A program made the translations under genes and the position numbers. The notes below the pieces were generated by a model. The model did not search any database. It was not told the origin of the DNA and saw only the letters and a program-made list of their open reading frames with translations. A stretch of DNA of 64,000 bases from Pantoea trifolii (GTDB lineage Bacteria; Pseudomonadota; Gammaproteobacteria; Enterobacterales; Enterobacteriaceae), in contig NZ_JANIET010000001.1 in the NCBI RefSeq assembly GCF_024506435.1, forward strand, positions 1,984,001 through 2,048,000, read 5' to 3'. Shown in pieces: positions 35,426-44,414 of this stretch (its first letter is position 1; each line of letters begins with the position of its first letter).

Positions 35426-37171
35426 ATGACGTACCTGTTTAACCAACCATCAGCCTTTGCCGCTGAGCTCATCGAAGGCTTTGTCGCCGCCAATGCCGAT
35501 AAAGTCCGTCAGGTCGCCGGAGGCGTGGTGCGCAGCACCCGCAGCCAGCCGAATACGGTGGCGGTGATCGTGGGCGGCGGGTCCGGTCACTATCCGGCGT
35601 TCGCCGGGTTGGTTGGACAAGGTCTGGCGCACGGCGCGGCGATGGGCAACTTATTCGCGTCGCCGTCGGCGCAGCAGATCTACAACGTGGCACGTGCGGC
35701 CCATAACGGCGCGGGCGTATTGCTGATGTTCGGTAACTACGCTGGCGATGTGCTGCACTTCGGCCAGGCCTGCGAGCGTCTGCGCGCGGAAGGCATCGCT
35801 TGTGACGTGCTGGCGGTGACTGACGATATCTCCAGCGCGGGTAAAGATGAGCTGGAGAAGCGTCGCGGTGTGGCAGGCGATCTCTGCGTGTTCAAAGCCG
35901 CCTGCGCCGCAGCTGAAGCGGGTCACGATTTATCACAGGTGTTACAGCTGGCACAGCACGCGAATAACCGCACGCGTACATTTGGCGTGGCGTTTTCCGG
36001 TTGCAGCTTGCCGGGTGCTTCGCATCCGCTGTTTGAAGTGGAAAAAGGGCGCATGGCGCTGGGACTCGGCATTCACGGCGAGCCGGGGATTAAAGAGACC
36101 GACATGCCGAGCGCGGATGAGCTGGCCGAGATCTTCGTGGAGCGCTTGCTCAATGAATTGCCAGCCGATATCCGGCAGCCCGAAGGTCAGCGCGTGGCGG
36201 TGATCCTCAACGGGCTGGGCTCGGTGAAATATGAAGAGCTGTTTGTCGTCTATCGTCGCGTCGCGCAACTGCTGGCGGCGGCTAAGCTACAGGTGGTTGA
36301 ACCGGACGTCGGTGAGTTTGTCACCAGCTTCAACATGGCCGGTGCGTCACTGACGCTGATGTGGCTGGACGATCAGCTGGAAACTTTGTGGCGTGCGCCG
36401 ACCAATACGCCCGCTTACCGTAAAGGCAGCGTGTTGGTGGCCGAACCGCTGAGTGCTGCTGAACTGGTTGAAAACACGGAAGAAGCCTTGCCATCAGCTA
36501 CAGCCGAATCGCAAGAGAGCGCGAAACGCGTGCTGCAGCTGCTCGAAGCCGTGGCAGAAATGTTACAGCGTAACGCTGAGCGTCTTGGCGATATCGATGC
36601 GGTGGCCGGCGACGGCGATCACGGTATCGGCATGGAGCGCGGCGTGCTGGGCGCGGTTGAGAAAGCGCGTGAAGTCGCGGCGCGTGGTGCCGGTGCGGGC
36701 AGTTTGCTGTGCCGCGCGGCGGATGCCTGGGCCGATAAAGCCGGTGGCACCTCGGGCGCGTTGTGGGGCGTAGCGCTTACCGCGTTGGGTACCGCGCTGG
36801 GCGATCGTCAAACGCCAGACGCGCAGCGCGTGGCAACCGGCGTACTTGAAGCGAAAGAAGGCATCATGCACTTTGGTAAAGCGCGCGTCGGCGATAAAAC
36901 CATGGTGGATGTGCTGGTGCCGTTTAGCGACAGCCTGAACGAAGCCGTTACCGCTGGCGCGTCGTTAACCGATGCCTGGCTGAAGGCGGCGCAGGTGGCC
37001 GATAAAGCTGCACAGGACACCGCGCAGCTGGTACCCAAAATGGGGCGTGCGCGTCCGCTGGCAGAAAAAAGTGTTGGCACGCCGGATGCCGGAGCGATTT
37101 CGCTGGCATTGATCGTCAATACCGTCGGCGATCTGCTAAAAGAACACAGTGCCTCTGAACAAGGAGCTTGA
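35426..37171 (+). CDS. DhaK-DhaL fusion kinase, probably L-erythrulose kinase (LerK-like)
   Basis: A 581-residue ATP-dependent ketose kinase of the dihydroxyacetone kinase family. The DhaK part (residues about 1-330) has IVGGGSGHYPAFAGLVGQGL, AAMGNLFASP and LGIHGEPGI, the region of the substrate-binding histidine. The DhaL part (about 375-575) has VAGDGDHGIGMERG and KAGGTSGALWG for Mg-ATP. Family members in tetrose pathways phosphorylate L-erythrulose at C1. That reaction fits the TPI-like and RpiB-like isomerases here; dihydroxyacetone is the alternative substrate. Translationally close to the MFS gene. Confidence 0.87.
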   Translation: MTYLFNQPSAFAAELIEGFVAANADKVRQVAGGVVRSTRSQPNTVAVIVGGGSGHYPAFAGLVGQGLAHGAAMGNLFASPSAQQIYNVARAAHNGAGVLLMFGNYAGDVLHFGQACERLRAEGIACDVLAVTDDISSAGKDELEKRRGVAGDLCVFKAACAAAEAGHDLSQVLQLAQHANNRTRTFGVAFSGCSLPGASHPLFEVEKGRMALGLGIHGEPGIKETDMPSADELAEIFVERLLNELPADIRQPEGQRVAVILNGLGSVKYEELFVVYRRVAQLLAAAKLQVVEPDVGEFVTSFNMAGASLTLMWLDDQLETLWRAPTNTPAYRKGSVLVAEPLSAAELVENTEEALPSATAESQESAKRVLQLLEAVAEMLQRNAERLGDIDAVAGDGDHGIGMERGVLGAVEKAREVAARGAGAGSLLCRAADAWADKAGGTSGALWGVALTALGTALGDRQTPDAQRVATGVLEAKEGIMHFGKARVGDKTMVDVLVPFSDSLNEAVTAGASLTDAWLKAAQVADKAAQDTAQLVPKMGRARPLAEKSVGTPDAGAISLALIVNTVGDLLKEHSASEQGA

Positions 37172-37174
37172 AGC

Positions 37175-37951
37175 ATGTCTCAGCCAAAAATCTGGCTCGG
37201 CGTCAGTTTGAAAATGTACTTCGGCTACCAGCAAACCTTGCAATGGTGTCGCGATGTGGCGGCATTAGCCGACCATGCTGCGGTGAAAAACGGTGAAGTG
37301 GGCTTGTTTGTGTTACCGGCTTATCCGGCGATTCCGGCGGTTGCAGAGATCTTCGCTAATACACCGGTGCGCTTCGGCGGCCAGGATGTTTGCCAGGCGG
37401 AGAACGGTGCCTGGACCGGCGAAGTCAGCGCCAGCATGTTGCAGGAGTTAGGCTGTTCGCTGGCCGAAATTGGTCACGCTGAGCGCCGTCGTCATTTCCA
37501 CGAAGATAAAGTGCAAATCGCCGCCAAAGTGGCGATGTCGCTGCGTCACGGCATCACGCCGGTGCTGTGCATTGGCGAAGAAGTGCAGGCAGAACCGCAG
37601 CAGGCGATCGCACTGTGCCAGCAGCAGCTGGCCGAAGCGCTGGCCGAGTCGGCGCAGCAGGGCTTAAAGGGCGAAGTGTTCTTTGCCTACGAACCGCAGT
37701 GGGCGATTGGTGCGCCGCAACCGGCACCGGACAGCTACATCCGCGCAGTGTGCGCCGGGTTGCAGCAGCTCGCCACGCCGCCCGGCATTACGCTGAAAAT
37801 CATCTACGGCGGCAGCGCGGGGCCGGGACTGATTCAGCGCCTTGGCGCGGACGTAAATGGCCTGTTCCTGGGGCGCTTTGCTCACGATCCCAACGCGTTG
37901 GCAAAAATTATTGATGAAGCCAGTGAGCTGGCTCAGGAGCTCGATTCATGA
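37175..37951 (+). CDS. TPI-family isomerase, probably L-erythrulose-1-phosphate isomerase (LerI/EryH-like)
   Basis: 258 residues of the triosephosphate isomerase fold. GHAERRRHFHE contains the catalytic His region, AYEPQWAIGAP the catalytic Glu, and IYGGSAGPGL the phosphate loop. It differs from housekeeping TpiA at many positions (KMYFGYQQTL at the start instead of NWK), as do the EryH/LerI enzymes that convert L-erythrulose 1-phosphate to D-erythrulose 4-phosphate. It starts 3 bp after the kinase stop and overlaps the next gene by 4 bp, so the three are co-translated. Confidence 0.85.
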   Translation: MSQPKIWLGVSLKMYFGYQQTLQWCRDVAALADHAAVKNGEVGLFVLPAYPAIPAVAEIFANTPVRFGGQDVCQAENGAWTGEVSASMLQELGCSLAEIGHAERRRHFHEDKVQIAAKVAMSLRHGITPVLCIGEEVQAEPQQAIALCQQQLAEALAESAQQGLKGEVFFAYEPQWAIGAPQPAPDSYIRAVCAGLQQLATPPGITLKIIYGGSAGPGLIQRLGADVNGLFLGRFAHDPNALAKIIDEASELAQELDS

Positions 37952-38757
37952 GCCGTATCGGACTCAGCACCTACGCCTTTTTCTGGCGCATGTCGTCGAA
38001 AGTAGCCAACCCGCTGACGCTGGAGCAGATGCTGCAACAGACCGCCGATCTCGATGTCTCGGTGTTTCAAATCTGCGACTATCCGGCGATTGAAAGCTGG
38101 TCTGACGCGCAACTGTTAACGCTGCGTCAGCAGGCCGATGCGCTCGGTATCACGCTGGAACTCGGCACGCGCGGCCTTGGCACAGAGCATCTGCGTCGTT
38201 ATCTGCATATCGCGGAAATCCTCGATGCGCGGGTGATACGTTCGATGTTCTACACCGCCGATCATCGTCCTTCCCTCGACGAAGCCGCCGCGCTGATTGG
38301 CGCAGTGTTGCCGGATTTTGCCCGCCAACAGGTGCGTCTCTGTCTGGAGACGTACGAGCAGGTGAACAGCGGCGCGATGATGTCGGTGATCAACAAGTTC
38401 CTGTCGCCGTGGCTCGGCGTGTGTCTCGATCCCGCCAACTGTGTCGCCGGACTCGAATTGCCAGAGCAGGTAATTGCCAACACCGCCGCGCGCGTCGGCA
38501 ATCTGCACATCAAAGACTTTGCCTTCACGCGTCGTGATGGCTGGGTCGGCTTTACCTTTGCTGGCTGCCCGATGGGCGAAGGCTTGCTGGATTACGACCG
38601 GATGATCGCCAGCGTGCGCCCGGTGGATAAAGGCATTAACCAAATCGTCGAACATTGGTTGCCGTGGCAGGACGATGCCGCGCTGACCTGCGAGCGAGAA
38701 GCCGAATGGACTCGCCGCACCGTTGAATTCTTACGTAGTAAACAAGATCAGGAGTAA
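37948..38757 (+). CDS. oiaX: Xylose isomerase-like TIM-barrel enzyme, probably 3-oxo-isoapionate decarboxylase (OiaX-like)
   Basis: 269 residues of the AP-endonuclease-2/sugar isomerase TIM-barrel superfamily. Likely metal ligands are in LCLETYEQVN, VCLDPANCVAG, LHIKDFAF and EHWLPW. In the described D-apionate pathway, OiaX of this fold decarboxylates 3-oxo-isoapionate to L-erythrulose. The adjacent oxidoisomerase gene and the L-erythrulose enzymes on the other side make this the most economical reading. A different epimerase or isomerase role cannot be excluded from sequence alone. Confidence 0.68.
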   Translation: MSRIGLSTYAFFWRMSSKVANPLTLEQMLQQTADLDVSVFQICDYPAIESWSDAQLLTLRQQADALGITLELGTRGLGTEHLRRYLHIAEILDARVIRSMFYTADHRPSLDEAAALIGAVLPDFARQQVRLCLETYEQVNSGAMMSVINKFLSPWLGVCLDPANCVAGLELPEQVIANTAARVGNLHIKDFAFTRRDGWVGFTFAGCPMGEGLLDYDRMIASVRPVDKGINQIVEHWLPWQDDAALTCEREAEWTRRTVEFLRSKQDQE

Positions 38758-38761
38758 CAAC

Positions 38762-39619
38762 ATGAGCGTGCAACTGAAAACCATCACCGTGATTGGCGCG
38801 GGCGGCAAAATGGGTATGCGTATTTCTGCCAACTTCCAGAAAAGCGATTACCAGGTGTTTTATTGTGAGAACTCACCCAAGGCACAAGAGCAGGTGAGCG
38901 CGCAGGGGCGCGAACTCTCTGATGCGGCCTCCGTGGTGCCATTGAGCGACGTGGTGATTTTGGCGGTGCCGGATATCGTGCTGGGCAAAGTCTCTGAAGG
39001 CGTGGTGCCACAGATGAAGCCGGGCGCGATTCTGCTGACGCTGGACCCCGCAGCGGCCTACGCCAATCTGATCGCCCATCGCGATGGCATTGAATACGCG
39101 GTGGCGCATCCTTGCCATCCATCGGTATTCCTGGAGCGTTACACCAAGGAAGAACATGCTGATGCCTTCGGCGGTATCGCGGCGGTTCAGCACGTGGCGG
39201 CGTCATATGAAACCGGTTCAGATGAGCAGAAAGCCGAGCTGAGCAAGGTGATCAGCGTGATGTACGGGCCGGTAGAGCAAGTGCATTGGGTAACCGTGAT
39301 GCAGCTGGCGTATCTGGAACCCACGCTGGTGGAAACCGTGGCCTGCATGGTCGGCGCGTTTATGAAAGAAGCGCTGGACGAAACCGTGAAACACAGCGGC
39401 GTGCCGGAAGAAGCGGCCAAAGCGATGTTGTACGGCCATATTCAAATCGCGCTGGCCGTGGCGTTCCGCGCCACCAACCCGTTCTCGGATGCCTGCATGA
39501 TCGCCATGGAATACGGCCGTGAGAAGATTGTGAAACCGGACTGGAAGCAGATCTTCGATCAGAAAGAGCTGGATATCGTGATTGCCCGTATGCTGAAAAT
39601 CGACGCCATCAAGCGCTAA
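38762..39619 (+). CDS. apnO: NAD-dependent oxidoisomerase, probably D-apionate oxidoisomerase (ApnO-like)
   Basis: 285 residues. The N-terminal Rossmann motif is TVIGAGGKMGMRISANF, and the C-terminal half is the phosphogluconate-dehydrogenase C-terminal type (PGDH_C) found in ApnO, including VAHPCHPSVFLERYTKEE and FRATNPFSDACMIAMEYG. ApnO oxidises and rearranges D-apionate to 3-oxo-isoapionate. The next pathway enzyme is encoded immediately upstream. ATG 38762 is preceded by CAGGAG. Last gene of the operon; REP palindromes separate it from the regulator. The enzymes that make D-apionate from D-apiose (dehydrogenase, lactonase) are not in the window. Confidence 0.72.
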   Translation: MSVQLKTITVIGAGGKMGMRISANFQKSDYQVFYCENSPKAQEQVSAQGRELSDAASVVPLSDVVILAVPDIVLGKVSEGVVPQMKPGAILLTLDPAAAYANLIAHRDGIEYAVAHPCHPSVFLERYTKEEHADAFGGIAAVQHVAASYETGSDEQKAELSKVISVMYGPVEQVHWVTVMQLAYLEPTLVETVACMVGAFMKEALDETVKHSGVPEEAAKAMLYGHIQIALAVAFRATNPFSDACMIAMEYGREKIVKPDWKQIFDQKELDIVIARMLKIDAIKR

Positions 39620-39714
39620 GCGTGATGCTCGATCGACTCGCGGCGCTGTGGTCTGGCGAAGCGAGTCGTATCAATGATATAACTCCTTCCCAAAGTCAGA
39701 TCTTGCCCCATTTT

Positions 39715-39763
39715 GTAGGGTCGCCATTTATGGTGACCAGGTGCGCATGAATGCGCACCCTAC
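39715..39763. repeat. Pair of REP palindromes after apnO
   Basis: A GTAG-headed GGTCGCCAT-type copy (39715-39738) joined directly to a reverse GTGCGCAT-type copy ending CTAC (39740-39763). They lie in the 193-bp spacer before the regulator gene, which shows nothing else. Confidence 0.85.
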
Positions 39764-39812
39764 ATGGAGTGGTCACAACTTCTTCAAATAACACCAAAAA
39801 GACAGGTTACGG

Positions 39813-40787
39813 ATGGAAAAAAACACGCTTTCTCAGGACTCCGAGCTGCTGACGGAAATAGCTGTCGCCTATTATCAGGACGAAATCACCCAGGAGGAGA
39901 TTGCGCGTAAGTTTGGTATTTCCCGTATTAAAGTCGGCCGACTGCTCAAACGCGCACGCGAAGAGGGCATCGTCGAAATCAACGTGCGTTACCATCCCGT
40001 CTTCAGCACCCGCCTCGAGCAACAGCTGCAAAATCGCTTCCCACAACTGCAACGTGCGCTGATAGCGCTCGATCAGCCCGATCAGGAAGAGCAGCGTCGT
40101 CAGGTTGCCGCGCTGGTGTCATCACATTTAGCGCAGTCGCTGAAAGACGACGCCATTGTCGCCGTTGGGCAAGGGCGTAACGTGGCCGCTGTCGCCGATT
40201 ATCCCGGCCAGGTACCGACGCGTAACTGCCTGTTCATTAGCGGCATTGGCGGCACGCATCGTCCAGGCGATGCCATCAATGCTGACCATATCAGCCGTCG
40301 TTTGGCCAAGAAGTTTGGCGGCATCAGCGAAACGTTGTATGCGCCTGCCTATGTTGAGAACCGAGCGCTGCGCGACGCTTTTATGCAAAACGGCACCATC
40401 AAAGAGACGCTGGACCGCGCGCGCAAAGCGGATGTGGCGCTGGTGGGCATCGGTGACATGAATGAAAACAGCTATATGGTGAAGCTCGGCTGGTTCACGC
40501 CGCATGAAATCATCGACGCCAGTGTTAATCAGGGCGTGACGGGCGATGTCGCCGGCTATGACTTCTTTAATTCGCAGGGCCAACACGTAGATACCGTGAT
40601 GAACGATCGCGTGATTGGGCTGAGCATCGATGAGCTGCGCAAAATCCCCTGTGTGATCGCCATTGCCGCAGAAAATACCAAAGCGATGGCGATCCTCGGC
40701 GCACTGCGTACTGGCGCGATCGATATCATCGCCACCACCGCGCAGAACATTCGCACCATATTAAGTTTGTCGCAGGAAAAGGTGTAG
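39813..40787 (+). CDS. SorC/DeoR-family regulator (EryD-like)
   Basis: 324 residues. The HTH (DEITQEEIARKFGISRIKVGRLLKRAREEGIVEI) is followed by a SorC sugar-binding domain with VAVGQGRNVAAVADY, the ISGIGGTHRPGDAINADHISRRLAKKFGG segment and DVALVGIGDM. Such regulators, including the erythritol regulator EryD, bind phosphorylated sugars. Its likely effector is a tetrulose phosphate of the neighbouring pathway, and its likely sites are the TCATATG elements between the two divergent operons. It appears to be transcribed separately. Confidence 0.87.
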   Translation: MEKNTLSQDSELLTEIAVAYYQDEITQEEIARKFGISRIKVGRLLKRAREEGIVEINVRYHPVFSTRLEQQLQNRFPQLQRALIALDQPDQEEQRRQVAALVSSHLAQSLKDDAIVAVGQGRNVAAVADYPGQVPTRNCLFISGIGGTHRPGDAINADHISRRLAKKFGGISETLYAPAYVENRALRDAFMQNGTIKETLDRARKADVALVGIGDMNENSYMVKLGWFTPHEIIDASVNQGVTGDVAGYDFFNSQGQHVDTVMNDRVIGLSIDELRKIPCVIAIAAENTKAMAILGALRTGAIDIIATTAQNIRTILSLSQEKV

Positions 40788-40805
40788 TTAAACGGCCAAC
40801 CCTTT

Positions 40806-40829
40806 GTAGGGTCGCCATTTATGGTGACC
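40806..40829. repeat. REP palindrome after the SorC gene
   Basis: GTAG-headed GGTCGCCAT-type copy with one stem mismatch (GGTGACC). A second hairpin, AACGGCG / CGCCGTT at 40884-40902, follows without a T-run. Confidence 0.8.
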
Positions 40830-40986
40830 GAAAGACGCTTAACTAACGAGCATTCCGCGATAAAGTTTACCGTTTTACGATTCAACGGCGTTCATCGCCG
40901 TTAATACGGAATATTTTAAACTCAATGAACAGCCTTATACCGCAACGCGCAGTGCCATAACCGAACGGTCTTGTTCGTGCTATGTT

Positions 40987-41000
40987 CAGGATATATCCTG
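40987..41000. promoter_or_regulatory. Perfect palindrome upstream of the ABC ATPase gene
   Basis: CAGGATATATCCTG is a perfect 14-bp palindrome 29 bp before the ATPase start codon. Nearly the same sequence stands in the divergent promoter at the other end of this locus, next to the GntR gene, so it is probably that regulator's operator. Confidence 0.65.
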
Positions 41001-41029
41001 TATTTTTCCTTGTTGAGAATCCCTGCCAG

Positions 41030-42637
41030 ATGACTAACGCGCGCTTGCTTTCGGTTGAAAACCTCTCGCTGCACACTTACGATCAGCGCTTGCTGGTGGA
41101 TAACGTCTCTTTTGATCTTGATCGCAAGGAAATCCTGGCGTTAGTCGGCGAGTCGGGCTCAGGTAAAACCTTAACGTCGCTGGCGCTGATGAACTTGCTG
41201 CCCACGGGCGTGCAGCAGAGTGGTGGCCGCGTGATGTTTAATGGCGAACCGCTGGATGCGCGCAAAACCCAGCAATTACGCGGCTGCCGCATCGCTACCG
41301 TGTTTCAGGAACCAATGACCAGCATGAATCCCACGCTGCGTATTGGTGAGCAGATTGCCGAAGTGCTGGTGCGGCATCGTCAGTTCAGCTGGAAACAGGC
41401 GCAGCAGGAAGCGATTGCGCTGCTGGATCGCGTTGGCATCGTCAATCCTGCACAGCGCGCGCGTCAGTATATTCATCAGTTGTCGGGCGGCATGCGGCAA
41501 CGTGTGATGATCGCCAGCGCCATTAGCGGTCAGCCGGAATTATTGATTGCCGATGAGCCAACTACCGCGCTGGACGTCACCATTCAGGCGCAGATTCTGG
41601 CGCTGCTGCAGGAACTGCAACAAGAGATGGGCATGGGGATCTTATTGATCACCCACGATCTCTCGGTGGTGGCGCGCTACGCCGATCGCGTCTGCGTGAT
41701 GCAGCAAGGGCAGCTGGTTGAACAGGGCGCGGTGCTGAGCACGCTCGGCGCACCAACGCATCCTTATACACGCAAATTGATTGCCGCCTCGGCCACGCAG
41801 ATCCCGGATACGATTGCGGTACCTGAACAGCCGCCGCTGCTGGTGCTGCGTGACATCAGTAAAAGCTATCCGCTGCCGCGCCGTTTGCCGCTGTGGCCTG
41901 CCAAACGGCAAACCGTTTTGCATCCGGCCAATCTGTCGATTGCGCAGGGCGAAATCGTCGGGCTGATTGGCGAATCCGGCTCTGGCAAAACCACACTGGG
42001 CAGCGCGGCGATTGGCCTGATTACAGCGGATGGCGGCGAGGTGCATTTTCAGGGTCAGCATCTGCAAGGGCGCCAGCTGAATACGTTACGTCGTCACGCG
42101 CAGATCATCTTTCAGGACCCTTACGCCAGTTTGAATCCCAAAATTCCAGTCGGTGAGCAGATCGCTGAACCACTTCGCGTCTGGCAGCTGCGCAAAGGCG
42201 CGGCGGTGGATGAACGGGTTAAAGAGCTGCTGGCGTTGGTGGGATTGAAGGCTGAACATGCCGGACGTTTGCCGGGCGCGTTTTCCGGCGGTCAGCGTCA
42301 GCGAATTGCCATTGCGCGCGCGCTGGCGATGGAGCCGAAGTTGCTGGTGGCGGATGAAGCGGTGGCGGCACTGGATTTATCAGTGCGCGGGCAGATTCTG
42401 GCGCTGTTTAATGATCTACGCCACAAGCTGGGATTATCGGTACTGTTTATCAGCCACGATCTCAGCGCGGTGCGTCAGTTGTGCGATCGCGTGGTGGTGA
42501 TGTATCACGGCAAGATTGTGGAGTCCGGCGCGACCGCCAGCGTGATTAATCATCCGCAGGACAATTACACGCGCCAACTGCTCGCCGCTGCGCCGGACGT
42601 TCAGCAGGCGCTGGCGCTGCGATCAGCTGCCGTGTAA
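41030..42637 (+). CDS. Dipeptide-type ABC importer, fused double ATPase (DppD-DppF-like)
   Basis: 535 residues with two complete ATPase domains. The first has [22 protein letters not shown] and [14 protein letters not shown]; the second has [31 protein letters not shown] and [14 protein letters not shown]. Each is followed by an oligopeptide-transport C-terminal piece ([18 protein letters not shown]). It energises the permeases encoded at the far end of the convergent operon. ATG 41030 is chosen because it starts the ABC fold ([14 protein letters not shown]) and leaves the palindromic operator outside the gene. The gene stands alone on the plus strand, and its 3' end overlaps the rhodanese gene by 15 bp. 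Confidence 0.92.
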   Translation: MTNARLLSVENLSLHTYDQRLLVDNVSFDLDRKEILALVGESGSGKTLTSLALMNLLPTGVQQSGGRVMFNGEPLDARKTQQLRGCRIATVFQEPMTSMNPTLRIGEQIAEVLVRHRQFSWKQAQQEAIALLDRVGIVNPAQRARQYIHQLSGGMRQRVMIASAISGQPELLIADEPTTALDVTIQAQILALLQELQQEMGMGILLITHDLSVVARYADRVCVMQQGQLVEQGAVLSTLGAPTHPYTRKLIAASATQIPDTIAVPEQPPLLVLRDISKSYPLPRRLPLWPAKRQTVLHPANLSIAQGEIVGLIGESGSGKTTLGSAAIGLITADGGEVHFQGQHLQGRQLNTLRRHAQIIFQDPYASLNPKIPVGEQIAEPLRVWQLRKGAAVDERVKELLALVGLKAEHAGRLPGAFSGGQRQRIAIARALAMEPKLLVADEAVAALDLSVRGQILALFNDLRHKLGLSVLFISHDLSAVRQLCDRVVVMYHGKIVESGATASVINHPQDNYTRQLLAAAPDVQQALALRSAAV

Positions 42638-43441
42638 CAGCGGCAGTTCGTGATGTTCAGCCCATTCGTGCCAGGAACCGACATACACCGAAACATGGGG
42701 ATAGCCCGCCAGCTTCAACGCCGCCAACACCGTGGCGGCGCGGGCACCGCGATGGCAATAAACCTGCAACTTCGCATCTTTACTCAATCCTGCCGCCTCG
42801 GCGCGTGCGGCAATCTGCTGCGCTGCTAAGAAATGGCCGTTGGCAATGACATCCTCCCAAAATAGCAGCTGAGAATGCGGAATGCGTCCGGCGCGCTGGC
42901 AGCAGGCATGCGCAAAGCTGCCGTCAAATTCGCTGCGGCGACGTGCATCCACGTTGACCACATTCACTCCATCTGCTGCTAATACCTGTTCCCGGCTGCA
43001 CACCAGCTCGCGATTCCACGCTGGAGCGTGGGCTGCGGGTGGATGCGCCACCGTGCGGCTTAATCCCAATCCCGGACTGAGTTCATAGCCTGCTGCAATC
43101 CACGCCTCCACGCCGCCATCCAGAATCAGCGCATCATCACGCTTGAGCAGCCACGCAAACCAGGCCCCACGCGGCGAACGCATGCCAACCTGCTGTTCGA
43201 AAAACACCGGCGTGGCGTTGGGATAGGCGGTAAACATCGGTTGCAGCGCGGTGGCGGCTTCTGCAGCCATCACCGCTAAACCCGCCTCGCTGCAATCCTC
43301 AATAAAATAATCGTAGACGTTACAGTGCTGCGCGCCGGGTAAGGTGGCGCGTTGCCAGTCGGCGAACTCGCGCACGTCGATCAGCAGAAATGCTTCGCCT
43401 TTTGCCTGGCGCTGATGCAGGGATAGCACATCAATGATCAT
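42623..43441 (-). CDS. Tandem-domain rhodanese (sulfurtransferase)
   Basis: 272 residues with two rhodanese domains. The active cysteine, about residue 229, is in VYCHRGARAATVL of the second domain; the first domain is the usual inactive one. Enzymes of this type move sulfane sulfur from thiosulfate or mercaptopyruvate to an acceptor. Its start overlaps the OCD-family gene by 11 bp, and it is the last gene of a seven-gene operon that also encodes a D-cysteine desulfhydrase-like enzyme, so it may handle sulfur released by that enzyme. The frame is open upstream, but MIIDVLSLHQRQ is the normal domain start. Confidence 0.85.
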   Translation of the reverse strand: MIIDVLSLHQRQAKGEAFLLIDVREFADWQRATLPGAQHCNVYDYFIEDCSEAGLAVMAAEAATALQPMFTAYPNATPVFFEQQVGMRSPRGAWFAWLLKRDDALILDGGVEAWIAAGYELSPGLGLSRTVAHPPAAHAPAWNRELVCSREQVLAADGVNVVNVDARRRSEFDGSFAHACCQRAGRIPHSQLLFWEDVIANGHFLAAQQIAARAEAAGLSKDAKLQVYCHRGARAATVLAALKLAGYPHVSVYVGSWHEWAEHHELPLLHGS

Positions 43442-44414
43442 GCAGAACTCCTGAAAACAGCGAATGCAACGAACCGAGTTCGTCGTGCTCGGCGGCCTGC
43501 AACACGCGGGCGGCGAGGGCGATATCAAACACGTTGAGGCCAAACGAGGAGAAATAAACGCTGTCATCGGGCTGTGGACGCCAGTTATCCAGCAGCAGCG
43601 CGGCGAGATCGGCCGCTACATCCTGCTCACCAAACTCACCGGCGCGGAACATCTGGAACAGGCTTTTGGCGCTGCGCTGGGCAAAATTGCCCCACGCATC
43701 GACCACCACCTTGCTGCTGGCTTTGATGGCGGCAAAACTAACTTCGTGATAGCCGACCTGCACAATGATCCTGCCGGGCTGGACCGCTGCGGCATCAATA
43801 ATCGGCTGGTCGGCGCTGGTGCAGGTCAGCACCGCGTCATAAGACTGCGCCAGAGCGAGCTGCAAATCAGTTTCGATCTGCACTTCGCGCAACGCATTGA
43901 GTTTAAAAGGCGAGCGATTCCACACGCCAATCTGTTCCAGCTGCGGAAACAGCTGCTGCAACATGCGCAAATGCGCCTGAGCATGCAAACCAGCGCCAAG
44001 CAGCAGCACGCGTTTCACCGGACGCGGCGCGGCCAGCTGCAACGCCAGCGCACTCACCGCCGCGGTGCGCGCCGCGGTTAATGCGCCGCTGGCCAGCAAA
44101 CCACGCGGAATACCGCTTTGCGCATCGTTAATCAGGGTTAAGGCTAAGGCGGCAGGCAACGCATCGGGTCGCTGTGGACGATGCGCCGTCCACTTTACGC
44201 CCGCAGCGTTGTAGCTGCCGCCAACGCGCGCTGGCAAGGCATAAGCTTTACCGAGCGGCGTGCCGAGGTCGATGTGATTTTCAGCGGGCATTTGCGCCTC
44301 GCCGAGACGCATCAGGCGAATCACCGCTTTGACGTCTTCCAGCGCCAGAGCGACATCGCCGCCGCCTAATTGCGCGACGGTGGCTTCATCCAGTACACGC
44401 AATAACGCTTCCAT
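43431..44414 (-). CDS. Ornithine cyclodeaminase/mu-crystallin family enzyme
   Basis: 327 residues. The Rossmann part has VLLLGAGLHAQAHLRML and the catalytic domain precedes it (YALPARVGGSYNAAGVKW). Family members include ornithine cyclodeaminase, alanine dehydrogenase and ketimine reductases that act on cyclic imines, among them sulfur-containing thiazoline and thiomorpholine rings. Here the start codon shares one base with the stop of the D-cysteine desulfhydrase gene (TAATG). In this context a ketimine-reductase-like role on a sulfur amino acid derivative is attractive but not shown by sequence. Confidence 0.82.
   Translation of the reverse strand: MEALLRVLDEATVAQLGGGDVALALEDVKAVIRLMRLGEAQMPAENHIDLGTPLGKAYALPARVGGSYNAAGVKWTAHRPQRPDALPAALALTLINDAQSGIPRGLLASGALTAARTAAVSALALQLAAPRPVKRVLLLGAGLHAQAHLRMLQQLFPQLEQIGVWNRSPFKLNALREVQIETDLQLALAQSYDAVLTCTSADQPIIDAAAVQPGRIIVQVGYHEVSFAAIKASSKVVVDAWGNFAQRSAKSLFQMFRAGEFGEQDVAADLAALLLDNWRPQPDDSVYFSSFGLNVFDIALAARVLQAAEHDELGSLHSLFSGVLHDH

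Noticed and set aside
40884..40902. Hairpin AACGGCG/CGCCGTT as a Rho-independent terminator
   Set aside because: There is no T-run after the stem, so the terminator call cannot be supported.
40982..41029. Upstream start for the fused ATPase gene
   Set aside because: It would place the perfect palindrome inside the gene and adds residues unlike the ABC family start.
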